5,320 nucleotides of DNA, taken from NCBI GenBank assembly GCA_913031095.1, contig CAJWGH010000089.1:1-5320 (forward strand). Direction: 5' to 3'. Source of the DNA: an uncultured Chloroflexota bacterium. GTDB lineage: Bacteria > Chloroflexota > Dehalococcoidia > UBA3495. Position 1 is the first letter of the stretch, and each line of letters starts with the position of its first letter. Below are positions 1-5,320 of the stretch, in pieces. The notes under the pieces were generated by a model. It did no database searches and had not been told where the DNA came from. It saw only the letters and a list, made by a program, of their open reading frames with translations. Position numbers and translations under genes: made by a program.

Positions 1-1142
1 TATACCCGGCGCCCATCCTCATTCCCGATGGGGCCAGTTAACACGCCGGCAACCATGGGGCGGGGCATCTTGGCCTTGCCGAGCATGGTACGGATGGCCG
101 GGCGGGCGAACATCTCAAAGGCCACCATGGCACTTACCGGGTTGCCGGGTAAGCCCATGAGGGGAATCCTCTTACCGGCGGGCCCATTCAGATGCCCGAA
201 CGCCAAGGGTTTTGCTGGGCGCATACGCACGGACCAAAAGTTCATCTGGCCTCGCTGGTTCAGCACGTCTTTCACGATATCATAATCGCCCTTGGAAACG
301 CCTGCCGATGTTACAACAAAATCAGCTTCGGACGTCGCCGCCAGCTTGGCCGTCAGGTCTGCCAAGTTATCTCGGGCGATACCCAATATCTTGGGAATAC
401 CACCTGCGGCAACAATCGATGCGGCAACACTGAAGCTGTTAGAGTCGTAGATCTTGCCGGCGGACAGTGGCATGCCGGCAGTTTCAAGTTCGTCCCCAGT
501 CGCCAACACCGCTACTACCGGGCGACGAATCACTTTGACCCTGTCCATTCCCAGGGAGGCAATTACACCAACCTCGGCTGCGCGGACAACAATCCCTTTC
601 TCCAGCACCAACGTACCAGCACTGATATCTTCACCAGCGGGCCGCACATTGCAACCAGTAGGCAAATCAGCGAATATCGCTACCTGGTTCAGCGGTTTGC
701 CCTGACGTTTGCGGTTTACTTCGTCTGTTTCCTCAAAGGGAACAACGGTATCAGCGCCATCTGGAACAGGAGCACCGGTCATGATACGGATGGCAGTTCT
801 AGGACCAACCGTCTTATCGGGCATATGACCGGCTGCCACTATGCCGATTACCTCTAAGTTGCTCGGATTCTCATGGGACGCACCCGCAATGTCACTATGA
901 CGTAGTGCATAGCCATCCATGCCGGAGTTGGCCAAGGGAGGGAGGGCCAGCGGCGATTTAATGTCCTCAGCCAACACTTGTCCCATGCAATCTAGCAGAA
1001 GCTTCTCTTCAGGTCCAAGGCTCTGGAAGCTGGCCATAACACGATCGTAAGCCTGCTCAACGCTGAGCATGTCCTCATCCACGTGCCCGTGCCCGTGGGA
1101 GTGAGTAGGTTCGTAATCTCTACCGTGATCGTGACTAGTCAT
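1..1142 (-). CDS. moeA: Molybdopterin molybdenumtransferase MoeA, 3' end cut by window edge
   Basis: MoeA catalyses the last step of molybdenum cofactor synthesis, inserting molybdate into adenylylated molybdopterin in the cytoplasm. I translated 380 open codons, and the reading runs off the left edge. Family motifs appear in order: NSGMDGYAL (M75-D76-G77-Y78), RIMTGAPVPDGADTVV, VLATGDEL, IYDSNS, TSAGVSKGDYD (D286, the position of the essential Asp of the MogA-like domain), MRPAKPLAFG and MGLPGNPVSAMVAFE (M329-E343). After the last motif the start of C-terminal domain IV is visible; perhaps 50-70 residues are missing, judging by the usual length of a little over 400 aa. The ATG at 1142 is the only standard start after the in-frame pheT stop at 1157-1155. 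It gives a 24-residue His-rich extension before M25, where a conventional MoeA (MLSVEQAYDRV) would begin. No convincing Shine-Dalgarno precedes 1142. The gene lies 12 bp after pheT and in the same frame, so translation is probably coupled to pheT. Confidence 0.95.
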   Translation of the reverse strand, partial: MTSHDHGRDYEPTHSHGHGHVDEDMLSVEQAYDRVMASFQSLGPEEKLLLDCMGQVLAEDIKSPLALPPLANSGMDGYALRHSDIAGASHENPSNLEVIGIVAAGHMPDKTVGPRTAIRIMTGAPVPDGADTVVPFEETDEVNRKRQGKPLNQVAIFADLPTGCNVRPAGEDISAGTLVLEKGIVVRAAEVGVIASLGMDRVKVIRRPVVAVLATGDELETAGMPLSAGKIYDSNSFSVAASIVAAGGIPKILGIARDNLADLTAKLAATSEADFVVTSAGVSKGDYDIVKDVLNQRGQMNFWSVRMRPAKPLAFGHLNGPAGKRIPLMGLPGNPVSAMVAFEMFARPAIRTMLGKAKMPRPMVAGVLTGPIGNEDGRRV

Positions 1143-1154
1143 ATGTTTTAGAGG

Positions 1155-3557
1155 TTAAACCCTCAAAGTTACCTTTAGTTCCCGGTCCAACGTCCGCAGA
1201 AGCCCATCCAGAGAGCGATTAACTTCGTCGTTGGTCAGCGTCCTATCTCTCGCCTGAAAGTATACGTGAAATGCCAACGACTTGGTGCCTTCGGGTATAG
1301 TTTCACCGGCGTAAATATCGAAAAGCTCCGCGCGGTCGACTCCTCGGTGGCGCAATATCAACTGCATAACCCGCCCGGCGTCCACGTCAGACGGCATAAC
1401 TAGCGCCAGGTCCCTGGTTGCAGACGGATATCTGGGCAGTGGTTCGAATTGACGCTGTGATTCGGGTAGCGCAGAGAGTATCGGCTCCAGAAATAGCTCG
1501 AAGGCAGCAACCTGTGGGGATTCCAAATTCAGCCGCTCCATAACGACAGGGTGTACTTCGCCGACCATGCCCAGCACAGTATCTGCAGCCTTAATTGCGG
1601 CGCAGCGCCCGGGATGGAATGCCGGATCATCTGTCGGCTCGTAAGTTGCTGACACGCCAAGGCGATCCAGCACCATCTCCACGACGCCTTTGGCATCATA
1701 GAAGTCCAGCAGGTTCTCATCCTCCAACCATGATGTCTCATGACGAAGTCCAGCTAACACACCGGACACGGACTCACGTTCTTCTGGGAGGTCCCCGTCA
1801 CGCGGCCAGAATACCCTACCGGCTTCGAATATATGGAACGGCCCACTACTTTGGCCCTGGTTCGCGGCCAGGTTGGCCAAAAGACTGGCCCTCAGCGTGG
1901 TCCGCAGGTACTCGCGGTCGGTACTCATGGGGTTGGCTACCCGCATGGGCAACATAGCCGAGTTCAGATGCTCCACTTGTTCCAACTGCTGCAAGGTCAC
2001 CAGTGGGTAGTTAATCACTTCTTGAGCGCCCGCCGCAACCAGCAAATCCCTGATTTGGTCGCGGAGCACCATGACCGGATCTGGCTGTTGGAACGGAATA
2101 GGGCTGGAGAGCATAGTGGTCGGCACGGAATCATACCCGATGATCCGCACCACCTCTTCAACCAAGTCTTCTTCGATGTTTACGTCATTCCGCCAATAGG
2201 GCACTGTGACCTCAAGCGCTGCTTCGCCTACGGATTCCCAAGTGAACCCCAGCGATTCCAGGACTCCCTGTACCTGCTTCAGATCAACTTCCATGCCCAG
2301 CATGCGCTTGAGCTTGGCGCTAGTTAGTGGCACGACTGGGGGATCGGCGCCCTCATCTGACAGAATATCCACGATACCAGGGGCCACGGTCCCACCAGCG
2401 ACTTCCTGGATCATTCCGGTAGCTCGACGAAGCGCGATAGGTGCTAGTTCTGGGCGGAGGCCTTTCTCGAACCGGAGCGTAGCCTCGGTGCGCAACCCCA
2501 ATGACTGTGCAGTCTCACGGTTATTGGCCCCGGTGAACGTGGCTGATTCCAGAAGCACGTTTACCGTGTCTTCGCTAATCTCGCTGTTAGCCCCACCCAT
2601 CACGCCGCCCAAACCGATGGCGTCGTTGGAATCGGCGATGACCAAGTGCTCCGTGGTTAGTTCTCGTTCTTCGTCGTCTAATGTAGTTAGAAGTTCGCCG
2701 GGGCGCGCACGTCGCACAATAACCGTGTGGCCTTTGATTAGGTCGTAGTCGAAGGAATGCAACGGCTGGTTGTACTCCAACATCACGAAGTTGGTAACGT
2801 CAACCACATTGTTGATCGGCCTTAAGCCAGCCCTGGTCAACCGGTCTTGCAGCCACTGAGGAGAGGGCCCAATCTTGACACCCTTAAGAAGACTGGCGGT
2901 GTAGCGCCGGCACAGATCCGGGTCCAACACTCTAATCTCAACCTGCTTAGAGATTTCCTCGCCAGATTCTTCGTAGTTGGTCTCCGGCTCTCGCACCGTC
3001 TTTCCCGTTAAAGCGGCTACCTCTCGGGCTACTCCCAAGACCGATAGACAATCCAATCGGTTAGGAGTGAGTTCCAAATCCAACACAATATCGCCCAAGT
3101 AATCATCTAGCAGAGTTCCCACGGGAGCGTCTTCAGCCAGCACAATGATGCCAGAGTGGTCATCCCCCAGGCCCAGCTCCGCAGCCGAGCAAATCATGCC
3201 TCGGGACTCAACACCCCGAATCTTGGCGGCCTCCAGGGTTTCGTATTGCTCGGTGTGGGTGTTGTAGACGTTAGCTCCAACTTTGGCGAAACAAATATTC
3301 TGGCCAGCGGCCACGTTGGGGGCGCCGCAGACCACCTCCATCTCCTCCGATCCAGTGGTGACCACACAAAGGCGCAACCGGTCAGCGTTGAAGTGGGGAC
3401 GCACGTCTTTCACATGGCCGACAAATACCTCGGTCCAACCGCCAATGACAACAACCTCACCGACCTCAATGCCTGCCATGGTCAGACGGTGGGCCAACTC
3501 ATGGGCTGGCAGGTCAAGGTCCACATATTGTTTAAGCCAACTAATGGGTACTTTCAT
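1155..3557 (-). CDS. pheT: Phenylalanine--tRNA ligase beta subunit PheT
   Basis: This is the beta subunit of the alpha2beta2 phenylalanyl-tRNA synthetase, which binds tRNA-Phe and hydrolyses mischarged Tyr-tRNA-Phe. At 800 aa it is the usual bacterial length. In order: the N-terminal segment MKVPISWLKQYV; an EMAP-II-like tRNA-binding domain (about 43-155, with VGHVKDVRPHFNADRL and VVCGAPNV); the DLELTPNRLDCLSVLGVARE segment; the B3/4 editing domain (about 210-385) with QPLHSFDYD (H267), GLGGVMGG and LLESATF (E337), matching editing-pocket residues known from the E. coli enzyme; a B5 domain (about 405-490) with RNDVNIEEDLVEEVVRIIGYD; a synthetase-like core; and an FDX-ACB anticodon-binding domain (about 705-800) opening LPRYPSATRDLALVM. 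No domain is missing and no frameshift is seen. The ATG fits the canonical N-terminus. The ribosome site is weak (GAGAA about 6-8 nt upstream). The gene follows pheS by 63 bp and precedes moeA by 12 bp, consistent with one transcript. Confidence 0.98.
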   Translation of the reverse strand: MKVPISWLKQYVDLDLPAHELAHRLTMAGIEVGEVVVIGGWTEVFVGHVKDVRPHFNADRLRLCVVTTGSEEMEVVCGAPNVAAGQNICFAKVGANVYNTHTEQYETLEAAKIRGVESRGMICSAAELGLGDDHSGIIVLAEDAPVGTLLDDYLGDIVLDLELTPNRLDCLSVLGVAREVAALTGKTVREPETNYEESGEEISKQVEIRVLDPDLCRRYTASLLKGVKIGPSPQWLQDRLTRAGLRPINNVVDVTNFVMLEYNQPLHSFDYDLIKGHTVIVRRARPGELLTTLDDEERELTTEHLVIADSNDAIGLGGVMGGANSEISEDTVNVLLESATFTGANNRETAQSLGLRTEATLRFEKGLRPELAPIALRRATGMIQEVAGGTVAPGIVDILSDEGADPPVVPLTSAKLKRMLGMEVDLKQVQGVLESLGFTWESVGEAALEVTVPYWRNDVNIEEDLVEEVVRIIGYDSVPTTMLSSPIPFQQPDPVMVLRDQIRDLLVAAGAQEVINYPLVTLQQLEQVEHLNSAMLPMRVANPMSTDREYLRTTLRASLLANLAANQGQSSGPFHIFEAGRVFWPRDGDLPEERESVSGVLAGLRHETSWLEDENLLDFYDAKGVVEMVLDRLGVSATYEPTDDPAFHPGRCAAIKAADTVLGMVGEVHPVVMERLNLESPQVAAFELFLEPILSALPESQRQFEPLPRYPSATRDLALVMPSDVDAGRVMQLILRHRGVDRAELFDIYAGETIPEGTKSLAFHVYFQARDRTLTNDEVNRSLDGLLRTLDRELKVTLRV

Positions 3558-3620
3558 TTATAGTTCTCGTCTGACGTAACCGGTAAACGGCGAGCATTAG
3601 CCTGCCAATAACTTCTCTAA

Positions 3621-4694
3621 TCAGAATTGACGTAGGAACCGAAGATCGTTGCCGTAGAAATGGCGAATGTCGTCAATCCCATATTTCAACATGGCGATCC
3701 GTTCCGGCCCCATGCCAAAGGCAAAGCCGGTGTACTTCTCAGTGTCGTAACCCACGGCATCCAAGACCTTGGGATGGATCATCCCAGCTCCCATAATCTC
3801 TATCCAGCCACTATCTCGGCAGATGCGGCAGCCTTCACCATCACCCTCACAAGCGAAGCAGTCGATGGACATATCGACACCAGGCTCCACGAATGGGAAG
3901 TAATCACAGCGGAAGCGGATCTGGCGGTCTTCGCCGAACATCCTACGAGCGAACTCGTACAATGTACCTTTGAGGTCAGCGAAAGTGATGCCTTCGCCCA
4001 CGGCCAGACCTTCCACTTGATAAAAATGCCATTCGTGAGTGGCATCAGTAGCCTCATACCGGTAGCACTTACCAGGAACAACCACTCTTATCGGTGGTTC
4101 ACGAACTTCCATGACTCGAGCCTGCATTGGAGAGGTGTGGGTGCGCAGCAACATTGCTGCTTCGCCGAGGGGGTCTTCATAATCCACCCAAAGTGTGTTC
4201 CACATGTCTCTGGCTGGGTGGCCTTTCGGAATGTTAAGCATTTCAAAGTTATAGTGGTCCCATTCAACTTCAGGACCTTCCACGACTCCGAACCCCATGG
4301 TAACAAAGGCGGCGCAAATCTCCCGGACAATCTGGGTGGTGGGATGTAGCCGTCCGCCCAAAGAGGGACGGCCGGGAAGGGTTACGTCTAACCGGTCCTG
4401 GCTGGCTGAGCGTGTCAACGCAGCCTCATTTATCTGCCGAAGCCGCTCTTCCAGTCGTTCTTCAAGGGCGGTCTTGGCCTCATTAGCCAACGCCCCAACA
4501 GCCCGACGCTCTTCGACCGCCAGAGCCGATATGCTGCGCAATACGGATGTCAACGTTCCGCGGCGTCCCAGGTAGGCTACGCGCCAATGATCCACAGCAT
4601 CGAGGGTTTCCAGAGAATCCAACTCGACGGCGGCGGAACGGGTAATCTCGTCTATGCTCTCGGCCGAAGGCGGTTGAGCTAAAGGTTCAGTCAA
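3621..4694 (-). CDS. pheS: Phenylalanine--tRNA ligase alpha subunit PheS (TTG start)
   Basis: This is the catalytic alpha subunit of phenylalanyl-tRNA synthetase, a class II enzyme that activates Phe with ATP and charges tRNA-Phe. It has 357 aa, close to family length. Residues 1-95 form the charged, probably coiled-coil tRNA-binding arm. Motif 1 spans about 117-165 (HPTTQIVREI, MGFGVVEGPEVEWDHYNFEMLN, HPARDM). Next come LLRTHTSPMQAR (182-193) and motif 2 (YRYEATDATHEWHFYQVEGL, 211-230), then FADLKGTL. A four-cysteine knuckle (C279, C282, C289, C292) precedes GWIEIMGAGMIHP, as in many bacterial PheS proteins. Motif 3 is GFAFGMGPERIAML (323-335), in which A325 corresponds to the Phe-pocket alanine (A294) of E. 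coli. The start is TTG. An in-frame TGA lies five codons upstream (4709-4707), no ATG occurs before motif 1, and GAGGA sits 9 nt upstream, so the start is well determined. It is the first gene of the cluster, behind a near-consensus promoter. Confidence 0.98.
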   Translation of the reverse strand: MTEPLAQPPSAESIDEITRSAAVELDSLETLDAVDHWRVAYLGRRGTLTSVLRSISALAVEERRAVGALANEAKTALEERLEERLRQINEAALTRSASQDRLDVTLPGRPSLGGRLHPTTQIVREICAAFVTMGFGVVEGPEVEWDHYNFEMLNIPKGHPARDMWNTLWVDYEDPLGEAAMLLRTHTSPMQARVMEVREPPIRVVVPGKCYRYEATDATHEWHFYQVEGLAVGEGITFADLKGTLYEFARRMFGEDRQIRFRCDYFPFVEPGVDMSIDCFACEGDGEGCRICRDSGWIEIMGAGMIHPKVLDAVGYDTEKYTGFAFGMGPERIAMLKYGIDDIRHFYGNDLRFLRQF

Positions 4695-4703
4695 GCTAGG
4701 TTT

Positions 4704-4708
4704 TCCTC
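4704..4708 (-). promoter_or_regulatory. Shine-Dalgarno of pheS, fixing the TTG start
   Basis: On the minus strand GAGGA (within TTGAGGAAAA) is followed by a 9-nt spacer and then TTG at 4694. Its first bases overlap an in-frame TGA, so no longer start is possible. A short inverted repeat, CCTC-TT-GAGG (4705-4714), overlaps the site. Its 2-nt loop makes a stable hairpin doubtful, though a 3-bp stem with a CUUG tetraloop is possible. Confidence 0.75.
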
Positions 4709-4759
4709 AAGAGGTCTGGTTGTCGGCGGAATGCAAATGAATCAAGCACGTAACAAGCA

Positions 4760-4788
4760 ATTATAGAAACCACATATTCAAGGGTCAA
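4760..4788 (-). promoter_or_regulatory. Sigma70-type promoter of the pheS-pheT(-moeA) cluster
   Basis: On the minus strand the -35 element TTGACC (4788-4783) and the perfect -10 element TATAAT (4765-4760) are separated by exactly 17 bp. Transcription should begin around 4751-4754, giving a leader of roughly 57-60 nt before the pheS TTG. This is close to the sigma70/SigA consensus and well placed for a housekeeping operon. The leader is too short for a T-box, and I see no Phe-rich leader peptide or terminator/antiterminator pair, so attenuation control is unlikely from this start. Another promoter further upstream cannot be excluded. Confidence 0.8.
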
Positions 4789-4815
4789 GACTGCCAGCCA
4801 TAAAGGCACCGTTCA

Positions 4816-4833
4816 ATTCGCAAATTTGCCAAT
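4816..4833. promoter_or_regulatory. Imperfect palindrome between divergent promoters, candidate operator
   Basis: ATTCGCAAATTTGCCAAT is symmetric at 16 of 18 positions; only the fourth pair from the ends (C/C) fails. The inner GCAAATTTGC (4820-4829) is a perfect 10-bp palindrome. It lies 27 bp upstream of the pheS -35 element and 25 bp upstream of the candidate plus-strand -35 element, almost midway between the two. That is where a dimeric regulator could act on either or both transcripts. I do not recognise the regulator family. An AT-rich palindrome of this size can also occur by chance. Confidence 0.4.
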
Positions 4834-4858
4834 CTCTGACAATGCTACCTGGGCTTGA

Positions 4859-4886
4859 TTGACGGTTGCATTATCAAAAATATGAT
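4859..4886 (+). promoter_or_regulatory. Candidate promoter of the rightward DUF3467-like gene
   Basis: TTGACG (4859-4864) and TATGAT (4881-4886) are separated by 16 bp, a reasonable sigma70-type match. A start near 4893 would leave a leader of about 148 nt before the ATG at 5041. A perfect TATAAT also occurs on this strand at 4949-4954, but no -35-like hexamer lies 15-19 bp upstream of it and there is no TGn extension. It is therefore a weaker alternative, giving a leader of about 80 nt. Confidence 0.4.
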
Positions 4887-5031
4887 ACACAGTTCCAAGA
4901 TTTGGTTCGCGAGCTTGAACGGCCCAAGAATCAGCCGTGCCAGGCGTGTATAATAAGGCACGCCCAGGGCGTTCACCTGAAAAAATACCGAGTCGATCAA
5001 GCGGTTCATTGCCGCAGGATTCGTCATCATC

Positions 5032-5036
5032 GGAGG
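5032..5036 (+). promoter_or_regulatory. Shine-Dalgarno of the rightward gene
   Basis: GGAGG is separated by only 4 nt (CATC) from the ATG at 5041. The match is strong but the spacing is shorter than usual. It supports 5041 as the start, because the in-frame codons upstream back to the TGA at 4978-4980 include no ATG, GTG or TTG. Confidence 0.55.
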
Positions 5037-5040
5037 CATC

Positions 5041-5320
5041 ATGCCCATAATCCAACGACCCTACGTTCCCCCGGAAGACCAGGTTCCCAATGAAGGTTCC
5101 TACGTCAATCCTGGCGCGAGCCCGAGTGAAGGAACAGGCGAGGGCCAAGCTACATCGGAGGGATCCCTCGACCCTATCACGTTCTACAGCGACTCCATGC
5201 ACATCTTCAGCAGCCTGTATTCCGCCGTGTTGTTCTTCGGCGAGCAGATGGAAGAACGGGAGCCAATCCTTAGGGCCCGCATAAAAGTCAGCCCCCAGAT
5301 GCTCAAAGCCATCGCGCTTC
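5041..5320 (+). CDS. DUF3467-like protein, 3' end cut by window edge
   Basis: Ninety-three codons are visible before the window ends. The first 45 residues (MPIIQRPYVPPEDQVPNEGS onward) are rich in Pro, Gly, Ser, Glu and Gln and look disordered. From F48 the sequence becomes ordered: FYSDSMHIFSSLYSAVLFFG (48-67), a charged turn, then ARIKVSPQMLKAIAL. The order Y-S, aromatic-rich strand, FG, and then an R-I-x-V-S-P-Q-x-x-K-A segment matches my recollection of DUF3467 (PF11950), small bacterial and archaeal proteins of unknown function. No signal peptide, catalytic motif or membrane segment is seen within the called frame. It is transcribed away from pheS and could share a regulator with it through the palindrome at 4816-4833. 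An alternative is an upstream, membrane-anchored start through a hydrophobic in-frame stretch (4981-5040), but that has no ordinary start codon. The coding call is fairly sure; the family call is moderate. Confidence 0.7.
   Translation, partial: MPIIQRPYVPPEDQVPNEGSYVNPGASPSEGTGEGQATSEGSLDPITFYSDSMHIFSSLYSAVLFFGEQMEEREPILRARIKVSPQMLKAIAL

Larger units (their letters stand above)
4695..5040. other. Divergent intergenic region, about 346 bp
   Basis: This stretch separates pheS from the rightward gene. It holds the pheS leader and promoter, the 18-bp palindrome and the candidate rightward promoter. It is visibly more AT-rich than the flanking genes, especially at 4730-4890. I see no tRNA, T-box, rho-independent terminator or repeat family in it. 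Several short open frames cross it; a 67-codon minus-strand frame (5048-4845) has coding-like base use and is treated as a finding rather than a called gene. Confidence 0.6.

Noticed and set aside
192..857. A 221-codon plus-strand open frame across moeA
   Set aside because: It is antisense to moeA, which carries every family motif in order; the composition (many Cys, His, Asn) and lack of recognisable motifs indicate a shadow frame.
1081..1105. GTGCCC-type repeats as a tandem repeat locus or CRISPR-like element
   Set aside because: Only a few 6-bp units, fully explained as Gly-His codons inside the moeA frame.
1833..2748. Plus-strand open frames of 164 and 180 codons across pheT
   Set aside because: They are antisense to an intact, fully conserved pheT; long antisense frames are expected in GC-leaning genes.
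3558..3620. Possible terminator or promoter in the pheS-pheT gap
   Set aside because: ACCGGT is only a 6-bp palindrome, no stable stem followed by a T run is present, and no paired -35/-10 elements are convincing. Read-through is the simpler view.
3660..4349. A 229-codon plus-strand open frame across pheS
   Set aside because: It is antisense to conserved pheS catalytic motifs; no independent ribosome site or recognisable family.
4949..4954. Perfect TATAAT on the plus strand as the main rightward promoter
   Set aside because: No -35-like hexamer lies at 15-19 bp spacing and there is no TGn extension; kept only as an alternative to the TTGACG/TATGAT pair.
4813..5202. A 129-codon minus-strand open frame (MHGVAVERDRVEG onward) upstream of pheS
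   Set aside because: Its right half lies antisense to the well-supported DUF3467-like gene, its left half uses AT-ending codons unlike the neighbours, and it runs across both candidate rightward promoters. The C-terminal part reads somewhat protein-like, but no family is recognisable.

Overview
The window is bacterial and largely housekeeping. A minus-strand gene cluster reads pheS, pheT, moeA, in that transcriptional order. It encodes both subunits of phenylalanyl-tRNA synthetase, followed by a molybdopterin molybdenumtransferase whose 3' end runs off the left edge. On the far right a plus-strand gene starts and runs off the right edge. It encodes a small protein whose C-terminal part resembles the DUF3467 family. 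GC content is moderate, about mid-50s percent by eye. The bacterial PheS/PheT architecture is complete, with an editing domain, a B5 domain and an FDX-ACB domain. The wording of PheS motif 2 (HEWHFYQVEGLAV) and the DUF3467-like neighbour made me think of Chloroflexota (Dehalococcoidia or a relative). That is an impression from memory, not a demonstrated assignment.

Layout: 1-1142 (minus) partial moeA, at least 380 codons, with an unusual His-rich N-terminus. 1143-1154 a 12-bp gap. 1155-3557 (minus) pheT, 800 aa. 3558-3620 a 63-bp gap with no visible terminator. 3621-4694 (minus) pheS, 357 aa, starting at TTG. 4695-5040 a 346-bp divergent intergenic region. 5041-5320 (plus) partial DUF3467-like gene.

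The intergenic region holds the clearest regulatory signals. A near-consensus sigma70-type promoter faces pheS (TTGACC, 17 bp, TATAAT). A weaker candidate promoter (TTGACG, 16 bp, TATGAT) faces the plus-strand gene. Between them lies an 18-bp imperfect palindrome (ATTCGCAAATTTGCCAAT) that could be an operator for one or both sides. The implied pheS leader is only about 57 nt, so there is no room for a T-box and no Phe-rich leader peptide is visible.

PheS and PheT form the alpha2beta2 enzyme that charges tRNA-Phe. MoeA inserts molybdate into molybdopterin and has no known functional tie to tRNA charging, so its tight linkage behind pheT is probably shared transcription rather than a shared pathway. 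I see no mobile element, CRISPR array, tRNA or rRNA. Nothing here clearly amounts to a new system. The items most worth following up are the palindrome between the divergent promoters, the His-rich MoeA extension, and the ambiguous start region of the DUF3467-like gene.
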